NCBI GenBank assembly: GCA_949425635.1
Contig: CASPWD010000003.1
Coordinates: 156,053 to 220,052, forward strand
Length of the DNA: 64,000 nt
Origin: an uncultured Bacilli bacterium
GTDB lineage: Bacteria > Bacillota_I > Bacilli_A > RF39 > UBA660
Direction of reading: 5' to 3'
A program made the position numbers and the translations under genes. The notes beneath the pieces are model-generated. The model worked only from the letters and a program-made list of their open reading frames with translations. It was not told the DNA's origin and ran no database searches. Positions 52,924 to 59,376 of this stretch are shown here, piece by piece (position 1 is the first letter of the stretch; the number at the start of each line of letters is the position of its first letter).

Positions 52924-52996
52924 AGATTAGCTGTTTGAATACATTCAAACATAAAGAGAAGTTTGGTAAGAATTATTAAACTTCTCTCTTATTTTC
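52924..52996 (+). ncRNA. Putative small RNA 1
   Basis: About 70 nt between a perfect promoter and an intrinsic terminator, with no ORF. GTTTGAAT/ATTCAAAC hairpin (52933-52950), then AGAGAAGTTT/AAACTTCTCT (52955-52987) followed by CTTATTTT. Confidence 0.62.
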
Positions 52997-52997
52997 T

Positions 52998-53014
52998 GTA
53001 AAATATTAATGAAT
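52998..53014 (+). promoter_or_regulatory. Late-type element without a downstream + gene
   Basis: GTAAAATATTAATGAAT immediately after small RNA 1. The next gene is on the other strand; a + transcript from here would end at the terminator near 53083 after ~65 nt. Confidence 0.5.
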
Positions 53015-53057
53015 ACTATTTATGTTTTTCATAAAACGTGTTCTCCTTTAAAAATAG

Positions 53058-53083
53058 AAAGACTGGAATCTATCCCAGTCTTT
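53058..53083. terminator. Bidirectional terminator
   Basis: AAAGACTGG / CCAGTCTTT at the 3' end of the minus-strand gene at 53083. Confidence 0.8.
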
Positions 53084-53784
53084 TAATATTTATACATATA
53101 TCTTGTATTTCTTATCTTTTTAAATCCGTTTTTCTTATAGAATTTAATTAACTTTTTCATGTAATATTCTGTATTTTCATTTTCCATATTACTGTAACCT
53201 CCATCAGCATCTCTCTTTAGGGGTTGTGGTAATACTATTTGACAGCACGGTGTATATATGTTATTTGTGTAATATAAAATACTTGTTAAATTTTGAAGTA
53301 TAAAACTTCCTATTTTTGTATTTCTATACTTTTCTTCTATAATTAACTTATCAATATAAAGTATGTTAGAATAAATACCATCTTTTGATATATAGCTTTT
53401 AATATTTCCATATCTATCTATTATAGCTGATGCCATTGGTTCTAAATCTCCTCCATAACTATCACATTTATCATAAAAGGTATAATTCATAAGAAATGGG
53501 TTATCATCTTCAATATAATTACACTTTAATCTTCCTATATCTATTTCACCATTTTCATTTAATATACTATCATCAATTTCATCGTAATCTATATCCTCAG
53601 ATATATTTCCTGTAATTTTTATATATAAATTAATGATAGAACTATCTGGCTCTGCCCAGTCAAATAAATCTTTTAAATTAGTATATATGTTTGCTATTCT
53701 ATTTCTATTAACTCTATAACATTCTATATTTATACTATCCAATCCAATATTTTCTAATTCTGTATTATCTAAATTTATTTTCAA
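53083..53784 (-). CDS. GNAT-family acetyltransferase-like protein
   Basis: 233 residues, TTG start with AAGGAA upstream. IDKLIIEEKYRNTKIGSFIL has the GNAT motif A (beta4 then R-x-x-x-x-G loop) and KFYKKNGFKKI is the usual GNAT C-terminal motif. The N-terminal ~100 residues are unique. Substrate unknown. Second gene after the promoter at 54679, 18 bp behind its partner. Confidence 0.68.
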   Translation of the reverse strand: MKINLDNTELENIGLDSINIECYRVNRNRIANIYTNLKDLFDWAEPDSSIINLYIKITGNISEDIDYDEIDDSILNENGEIDIGRLKCNYIEDDNPFLMNYTFYDKCDSYGGDLEPMASAIIDRYGNIKSYISKDGIYSNILYIDKLIIEEKYRNTKIGSFILQNLTSILYYTNNIYTPCCQIVLPQPLKRDADGGYSNMENENTEYYMKKLIKFYKKNGFKKIRNTRYMYKY

Positions 53785-53802
53785 TTTATATTTCCTTCTT
53801 TG

Positions 53803-54627
53803 TTATTTTAACTCTCTTACATAATATATTGGTGAATTATATTTCTTTATAATTTGCTTTAATTCTCTATTTAAGTGTATATTCTCATTATTATTTTTAG
53901 GTATAATTTCATTTAGATTATCTCTTGTTATTCGATAATCTCCTACACTTCCATTTACTATTGTTGTAAAAGATATTAATAATATTGCTGCACTTATATA
54001 CATCGCAGTATCTATTATTTCTGGTACATCACATATAGAAACTGAATAGCCATCATCTGTTTCTTCTAATTCTATCTTACAATCTACTTTATAAGGTGCT
54101 TGGGATGTAAACACTTTAGTTACTTCTAATTCATCTTTTTGTTCTGCTATTATCTCCTTTGTATTTTGATTATAGAATTTTAATTTACTGATTATATTTC
54201 CTTTTAATTCATAGTATATTATAACTTGACTAAAATCTTTGTAAATTCTATTTCTACTATTTGATATATTCTCTAACATTTCTGGTTCATCATGTTCTTG
54301 TATTAATCTTAATACTTCATTTTCATCTGGTAACTCAATTTCAAATAAGTCATGTAAATCTAAAAATACATACCCACTTGTTAAGCAATCTCTAAATGAA
54401 TATGGATTTTTATTATCATTAAATTTTTTAAGTATAGGTAGTATTACATCTTTATCTATGTATATTCTGTCTAATCTATCATTTATTTTCAATGACCTAT
54501 TATTCTTTAAAATATTCTTTTCCTTTTGTTCTTTGTGCATTTTAAGTAATTCTTTTTTATCCTCGTCATCAATACCTAAAAAATTCATTAATCTTTCATC
54601 TTGTAATGCTCTTTCAAATTTTCCCAT
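53803..54627 (-). CDS. Hypothetical protein
   Basis: 274 residues from the ATG at 54627 (AAAGGAG upstream). MGKFERALQDERLMNFLG start, helical N-terminus, C-terminal half with a hydrophobic stretch (MYISAAILLISFTTIV, ~207-222) that may be buried or membrane-spanning. Forms an operon with the GNAT gene. No family recognised. Confidence 0.6.
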   Translation of the reverse strand: MGKFERALQDERLMNFLGIDDEDKKELLKMHKEQKEKNILKNNRSLKINDRLDRIYIDKDVILPILKKFNDNKNPYSFRDCLTSGYVFLDLHDLFEIELPDENEVLRLIQEHDEPEMLENISNSRNRIYKDFSQVIIYYELKGNIISKLKFYNQNTKEIIAEQKDELEVTKVFTSQAPYKVDCKIELEETDDGYSVSICDVPEIIDTAMYISAAILLISFTTIVNGSVGDYRITRDNLNEIIPKNNNENIHLNRELKQIIKKYNSPIYYVRELK

Positions 54628-54678
54628 AAAATTATTCTCCTTTCTAAATTTATATAACATCAATATGCTATTATATTA

Positions 54679-54707
54679 AATATAATATAAGTTTTAAATT
54701 TTGTCAA
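54679..54707 (-). promoter_or_regulatory. Sigma70-like promoter, diverged member of the conserved family (minus)
   Basis: On the minus strand: TTGACA, spacer AAATTTAAAACTTATAT, TATATT; the spacer keeps TTTAAAACTTAT. Confidence 0.75.
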
Positions 54708-54763
54708 GTATTTTTATATAATTTTAAAAAGATGTTATAAATAGTGGAAAGGAGTGATTTAAT

Positions 54764-54964
54764 ATGCCAAATAACAAATATAATAATGATGAAATTACTA
54801 CATTACATAATCTTTTAATAAGAAATAAAAAAGATAGAATTTTGACATCAGATGAAGTAAGATTATTAGATAGAATATATGAGAACATTAGTTCTAATGA
54901 ACACAGAATAAAAAGATGGTTTTCTCTTGAACACCCCTTTATATTAAATAAGGAATATAATTAA
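54764..54964 (+). CDS. Small hypothetical protein
   Basis: 66 residues, RBS AAAGGAG, helical and charged. 19 bp before the methyltransferase and probably co-transcribed with it; no promoter recognised. No family recognised. Confidence 0.6.
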   Translation: MPNNKYNNDEITTLHNLLIRNKKDRILTSDEVRLLDRIYENISSNEHRIKRWFSLEHPFILNKEYN

Positions 54965-54983
54965 ATTAGAAGGGACGATAAAA

Positions 54984-56003
54984 ATGATTATTGAGTATAA
55001 AGGTCAAAAGTTAGAAACGAAACATTATACACCTATAACAGACGAAGAATTTCTAAAAATAAAAGAAGAATATTTTAAGAAACCTACATTAGAACAAGTT
55101 AAAGACCAGATATACCAACTTACAAAAGGAAATATTGCAAATAATAGAATAACTGCATATTACTTTAAAGATTTAATGTCAAAAGTAAAATTATATTCCT
55201 GTAAGTGGAGTGTTGAGGAAGTATTTGAATGTAAAGATTTAGTTAGTTTCTTTGTATCTAAAACAGAAGAAAATAAGAAAGTATTTACAGATGATATGTC
55301 ACTAGCAACTAAAGTATCAAGGTCAATACAGTTAGGTGGTAAAGGATGTGCATTACCACCTACACAATTTCCTTTAAAGGTTATTGATGAGATACTAAAT
55401 CATTATAATATAAATAATAACTATTATGACTTTAGTTGTGGTTGGGGTGTTAGATTAACAGGTGCATTAAAAAATAGAATAAACTATTTTGGTACAGACC
55501 CTAATTATCTATTAACAGAAAGATTATCTCAACTATCAACAGATTGGAAATCAACTGTTAGAAATAATAGTTTTGTTGATATAAGAACACAAGGAAGTCA
55601 ATATTTTATTCCAGAGTGGGAAAATAAAATAGGATTAGCATTTAGTAGTCCACCATACTTTTATTTAGAAGATTATAAGATAGGTGACCAATCATATAAA
55701 GAGGGAACAAGCTATGAAGATTGGAAATCTAATTATTTAAAGCCTACATTTGAGAATATATATAAATACTTAATTGATGATGGATATTTCTTATTGAATA
55801 TAAATAATTTTGAATCTTTCAAACTAGCAGAAGATAGTATAGATATTGCTAAAAGTATTGGATTTCATTTAATAGGAGAGCATTCTCTAAATCAAACTAG
55901 ACGAATAAGTTCTAAAGGGGAATTGAATGACAATAGTGAAAGAATTTTAGTATTTAATAAAAATGTAGATAAACAAACAAGAAAATCAAACAAATTATTC
56001 TAA
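54984..56003 (+). CDS. DNA methyltransferase (amino-MTase type)
   Basis: 339 residues, RBS AAGGGA. Motif I YYDFSCGWGVRL (F150-G155, AdoMet loop) and motif IV SSPPYF (221-226) indicate an N6-adenine or N4-cytosine DNA methyltransferase; motif order I then IV with the target region between or after. N-terminal ~130 residues are helical, with GGKGCALPPTQFP before motif I. It may protect phage DNA from host restriction. No cognate nuclease adjacent. Confidence 0.8.
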   Translation: MIIEYKGQKLETKHYTPITDEEFLKIKEEYFKKPTLEQVKDQIYQLTKGNIANNRITAYYFKDLMSKVKLYSCKWSVEEVFECKDLVSFFVSKTEENKKVFTDDMSLATKVSRSIQLGGKGCALPPTQFPLKVIDEILNHYNINNNYYDFSCGWGVRLTGALKNRINYFGTDPNYLLTERLSQLSTDWKSTVRNNSFVDIRTQGSQYFIPEWENKIGLAFSSPPYFYLEDYKIGDQSYKEGTSYEDWKSNYLKPTFENIYKYLIDDGYFLLNINNFESFKLAEDSIDIAKSIGFHLIGEHSLNQTRRISSKGELNDNSERILVFNKNVDKQTRKSNKLF

Positions 56004-56008
56004 AAGTA

Positions 56009-56037
56009 TTGACATATAATACCATATATGTTATTAT
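56009..56037 (+). promoter_or_regulatory. Sigma70-like promoter of putative small RNA 2
   Basis: TTGACA, 17-nt spacer, TATTAT, 6 bp after the methyltransferase stop. Confidence 0.7.
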
Positions 56038-56043
56038 AACATT

Positions 56044-56150
56044 GTTAATCATAGTTCTAAAAGGACATTTATAAGTCTTTTATGTGTGAAAGTTTGCTTC
56101 AAGCAATGTGTACTTTTAAGTACCTAGCCATAAAAGGCTTATTTTATTTT
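56044..56150 (+). ncRNA. Putative small RNA 2
   Basis: About 105 nt without an ORF between a promoter and a U-rich end. Hairpins: GTACTTTTAAGTAC (56110-56123), TTGC/GCAA (56094-56106), and TAGCC/GGCT followed by TATTTTATTTTT as a weak terminator. Contains TTATGTGTGA, similar to CTATGTGTGA in small RNA 3. Confidence 0.55.
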
Positions 56151-56151
56151 T

Positions 56152-56168
56152 GTAAAATATTAATGAGG
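56152..56168 (+). promoter_or_regulatory. Putative late promoter element
   Basis: GTAAAATATTAATGAGG, 22 nt before the ATG at 56191. Confidence 0.7.
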
Positions 56169-56190
56169 AGATAAAATAGGAGGTACATAA

Positions 56191-57009
56191 ATGAGTAATT
56201 TATTAAGTACAAGTGAAGCAGCATTTAATATGGGTGTAAATGTTTGTGTAACTAAAAGAGATAAAAGGACAGGTAGAATATTACAACAAGAAAAAGGTCA
56301 TAACAGATGTCTAAAACAAACATTGTTAGGTATTGCTAAATACCTAAATGGGGAATTTAACCCAACACAGCCTTTAGTAAATGCAGAAAACCCAAGTTAT
56401 AGATTAGAAGATGATTGGATACCATCTTATTTAGGAATAGGAACAAATATGGGAAGTTATAATACAGGTGCTGGTGTAACAAATGTTGTTACTGTAAATG
56501 ATACAAAGTTACTTTCAGAAATATCTCCAAGAATGAGATTACCTGAAAGAAATAAACTTATTGCAAGAAATGAACAATCTTATGTTCAATTAGTAATTAA
56601 TACTTATCTTCCAGATGAATTATATATAGGTGCTAGAATTGCAGAGTGTGGTTTATTTGCACAAGAAACAGGTAATAACTGTTTATTTAGAATATGTCTG
56701 GCAGAGCCAATAGTAAAAGAAGTAGATACTGTTGTAGAGATTATGTGGACAATATCTATTGTTTCAATAGATAGTCAAAACAGTCCTTATGTAGAAGTTG
56801 ATAAATCTGATTTAAAACTTGCATTAGAACACATGTTGGATAGATATGCACAATATACAGATGCTGGAATGACTGTTGATATAAAGCCATCTGTCGAAAC
56901 AATGAAAAATGCTATGTATGATTATTATAGAAGAGATATTGACCAAGAAGGTGTTGATAAAACAGTTGCAGAATTAACAGCTGATTATAATGCTTTACCT
57001 ACTGTTTAA
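56191..57009 (+). CDS. Baseplate/tail structural protein
   Basis: 272 residues, RBS AGGAGG. YLGIGTNMG, LLSEISPRMRL, LPDELYIGARIAECGLF and LAEPIVKE match the layout of phage structural proteins with an ALGTG...T.L..E...R...E.GLF pattern, found in baseplates or fibre bases of Firmicutes phages. Driven by the late-type element upstream. Exact role unknown. Confidence 0.65.
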   Translation: MSNLLSTSEAAFNMGVNVCVTKRDKRTGRILQQEKGHNRCLKQTLLGIAKYLNGEFNPTQPLVNAENPSYRLEDDWIPSYLGIGTNMGSYNTGAGVTNVVTVNDTKLLSEISPRMRLPERNKLIARNEQSYVQLVINTYLPDELYIGARIAECGLFAQETGNNCLFRICLAEPIVKEVDTVVEIMWTISIVSIDSQNSPYVEVDKSDLKLALEHMLDRYAQYTDAGMTVDIKPSVETMKNAMYDYYRRDIDQEGVDKTVAELTADYNALPTV

Positions 57010-57017
57010 AAAATAAT

Positions 57018-57046
57018 TTGACAAAATATTATTTATATGTTATTAT
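57018..57046 (+). promoter_or_regulatory. Sigma70-like promoter of putative small RNA 3
   Basis: TTGACA, 17-nt spacer, TATTAT, 9 bp after the stop at 57009. Confidence 0.7.
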
Positions 57047-57052
57047 AGATAT

Positions 57053-57172
57053 ATGTATTTCAAATATGTATATCAACTGAAATGATATACATATTACCCA
57101 CAAATTTTTGCTATGTGTGAGATAGCAAAATCCCATTCAAGAAATTGTTTGCCGACAATTTCTTTTTTATTT
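57053..57172 (+). ncRNA. Putative small RNA 3
   Basis: About 120 nt without an ORF. ATATGTATATCA / TGATATACATAT 12-bp stem (57064-57094), TTTTGCTA / TAGCAAAA (57107-57130) closing a TGTGTGAGA loop, then terminator GAAATTGT / ACAATTTC with TTTTTTATTTT. Confidence 0.65.
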
Positions 57173-57209
57173 TGCTAAGATGTTATACAATATGAAAGGT
57201 AGGATTATT

Positions 57210-57398
57210 ATGAAACAACAAGAAGTAATTATAAAATTTAAAATGGATGAAGATATGTCTAAAGAGAGTAAAATGGATATTATATATGACCTTATAAATG
57301 AAATTCAAGATAGATATATGTATGTAACAGAAGTAAAAATAGATAATGAAAAAGTTTTTGAATTTGATGACACAAAATTTAATAAGGAGGTGAAATAA
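57210..57398 (+). CDS. Small hypothetical protein
   Basis: 62 residues from ATG 57210 (AAAGGTAGG upstream). Acidic; beta-alpha-beta-like (EVIIKFKMDEDM, VTEVKIDNEKVF). Stop overlaps the next ATG. Confidence 0.6.
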   Translation: MKQQEVIIKFKMDEDMSKESKMDIIYDLINEIQDRYMYVTEVKIDNEKVFEFDDTKFNKEVK

Positions 57399-57535
57399 TG
57401 TCAGCAGATATTGTTTTTATAATTGGTTTAGCAGTTGTAGGTATTTTTTATTTTATATATAGTATTGTAGATAGAATATGTCAATATAAAGAGAGGGTAT
57501 CTGAAAATGAAAGAAAAGAAAGTAAGAAAAAATAA
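57398..57535 (+). CDS. Very small membrane protein
   Basis: 45 residues, start overlapping the previous stop (TAATG) with AAGGAGG upstream. One membrane helix (IVFIIGLAVVGIFYFIYSIV) and a charged tail ending ERKESKKK. It overlaps the next gene by 29 bp. Strong RBS and coupling support it. Confidence 0.6.
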   Translation: MSADIVFIIGLAVVGIFYFIYSIVDRICQYKERVSENERKESKKK

Positions 57536-57854
57536 AGTTTATTTTGCAGAAGGAGACCCAGATTATGGATGTATCTATATAGCAGCAAAAACAAGTAAAG
57601 AAGCAAAAAATATTGCATTATGTACATGGGTTGCAGAAACTGTATATAACCCATTTATAGAAATGAGAGTTTGTAGGGTATGGTCTGTAAAAGAAACAGA
57701 TTATGATGGTGAACTTAATATCAAGCAAATAAATGAACTAGGAATTACTTGGTGGGATTGTCCAGAATGTGAAAAAGAAGATTTTGAAATTATAGACACT
57801 TATCACTTTAAATGCAAAAATTGTAATTATGAAGGTGAAATACCATATATTTAA
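57507..57854 (+). CDS. Zinc-ribbon protein
   Basis: 115 residues, RBS GAGAGGG. Basic N-terminus, central domain with TSKEAKNIALCTWVAETV, then C-terminal CPEC (~85) and CKNC (~103), a rubredoxin-like zinc ribbon. Function unknown. Confidence 0.66.
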   Translation: MKEKKVRKNKVYFAEGDPDYGCIYIAAKTSKEAKNIALCTWVAETVYNPFIEMRVCRVWSVKETDYDGELNIKQINELGITWWDCPECEKEDFEIIDTYHFKCKNCNYEGEIPYI

Positions 57855-57869
57855 AGGAGGAACTGAATA

Positions 57870-58649
57870 ATGAAATATAATATAGGAGATAAAGTAACAG
57901 TTGAAAAGATTATAAATAAACCTGTTGTAGGGTTATATTTTGATGAGAAAGAACCATGTAACAGTTATTATAGAGTGGAAACTACAAATACAACACATGT
58001 AAAGCTAAGAGCTTCCATAGTAGAACCAGATAATGTCATATATAAAAAATCACTATATAAAAAATTAAGTAAAGATGAATTTAATAATCTTATAGAAAAG
58101 AATAAAACTATACTTCCAGTAAAAATTAAACATAAATATAATAAAGGAGATACTATAAGGGAAGGGTTTTATAAAGGATATATTATTGCAGATTTTATTT
58201 TAGATATGGATAATTATAAACACAGTATATACAAAATCTATTCAAGTACAAACACAGAAACTATTAAGGTTTTATATTCCTTTATCGATAGTGAAATAGA
58301 TGTACCAGATGATGATTATTCTTCTTATAATAGATTCCCTACATATACTTATGATTATTTAAAAGAGCATAATATCCCTATTGTAGAAGTAACTCTTTGG
58401 AATAAAGATATAAAAGAGTTCCAAGGTTCATATTATTATGCTAATTCAGCTAAACATTGCTTATTTGAAGGGTGTTATGCTTTAGCCCCTGTAAAAAGAC
58501 CAGTCATAGATAAATGGTGGTTACCTTGTAAAATATTAAATACTAATGTGAATTTAGAATATGTAAAAGATACTATAATAAAGGCATGTGGTGGAAAATT
58601 AGATAGACTTGGATTTCCTATTGATAAAATATATGGAATGAATAATTAA
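57870..58649 (+). CDS. Hypothetical protein with SH3-like N-terminus
   Basis: 259 residues, RBS AAAGGAGG. MKYNIGDKVTVEKIINKPV suggests a small beta-barrel start, and a second similar unit begins ~85 (KYNKGDTIREGFYKGY). No family recognised. Confidence 0.6.
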   Translation: MKYNIGDKVTVEKIINKPVVGLYFDEKEPCNSYYRVETTNTTHVKLRASIVEPDNVIYKKSLYKKLSKDEFNNLIEKNKTILPVKIKHKYNKGDTIREGFYKGYIIADFILDMDNYKHSIYKIYSSTNTETIKVLYSFIDSEIDVPDDDYSSYNRFPTYTYDYLKEHNIPIVEVTLWNKDIKEFQGSYYYANSAKHCLFEGCYALAPVKRPVIDKWWLPCKILNTNVNLEYVKDTIIKACGGKLDRLGFPIDKIYGMNN

Positions 58650-58670
58650 AATATCTATTAGAATGACAAA

Positions 58671-58694
58671 CCAGAATAGATTTCTGGGTAATTT
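58671..58694 (+). promoter_or_regulatory. Repeated intergenic element (CCAGAAT family), copy 4
   Basis: CCAGAATAGATTTCTGGGTA then ATTTAAA, 64 nt before the ATG at 58735. Here CCAGAA/TTCTGG is a perfect 6-bp stem where copies 1-2 have a bulge. Confidence 0.55.
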
Positions 58695-58734
58695 AAAATA
58701 AAAGTAATATAAGTTTATAGGAGGAATATTAATA

Positions 58735-59307
58735 ATGAAATTTATATATCCTGAATTGATAAGACAAATAAATGATGGTTTAATTATACCTAATAAATTA
58801 TGGGTAAAAGATTCTAATGGAATTGAGTGGTTTTGGAGAGATGGTGGATTTATGACTGGAATGAGAAGTGGGGATACAGAAGCACCACTTATATACATAA
58901 CAGATAAGTATAATATTGTAGATTTATATTCATTAGAACTTATAATATTATGTGATAAAGGTGTTTATCATAAAGTACAATATACTATTGAAGATATAAT
59001 AAATAAATATGCACACGATAAAGATGTAATATATTTTAGAAATACAAAAGACAATTCTCAATGGGAATTTATACCACTTAATAAGTCTGTAATAAGTACA
59101 GAAACAGGTGAAAGTATATTTGATTTTCTAAATGAAGATGAAGTGTCTATGGCTAAATTTGAGATAATATGGAAAGAAGAAAGTTTGCCTAAAGAGGAAA
59201 TAAAATCAATAACCTTAGATAGTGCATTAGAACAAATCAATGAAGTTAGAGAAATATTAAATAGATTAGAGAAAACTATAACATCAACATATCATATTGA
59301 AGCCTAA
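58735..59307 (+). CDS. Hypothetical protein
   Basis: 190 residues, RBS AGGAGG. Beta-rich with a C-terminal helix (LEQINEVREILNRLEKTI). No family recognised. Stop is embedded in the terminator that follows. Confidence 0.62.
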   Translation: MKFIYPELIRQINDGLIIPNKLWVKDSNGIEWFWRDGGFMTGMRSGDTEAPLIYITDKYNIVDLYSLELIILCDKGVYHKVQYTIEDIINKYAHDKDVIYFRNTKDNSQWEFIPLNKSVISTETGESIFDFLNEDEVSMAKFEIIWKEESLPKEEIKSITLDSALEQINEVREILNRLEKTITSTYHIEA

Positions 59308-59327
59308 ATTTAGGCTTCTTTCTTTTT
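59299..59327 (+). terminator. Intrinsic terminator
   Basis: GAAGCCTAAATTTAGGCTTC palindrome followed by TTTCTTTTT, overlapping the end of the gene at 58735. Confidence 0.87.
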
Positions 59328-59328
59328 G

Positions 59329-59345
59329 GTAAAATATTAATGAGG
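59329..59345 (+). promoter_or_regulatory. Putative late promoter element
   Basis: GTAAAATATTAATGAGG directly behind a terminator and 31 nt before the GTG start of the baseplate gene. Confidence 0.72.
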
Positions 59346-59376
59346 AGATTACTCAATTTCAAAGGAGGTAAAATAA

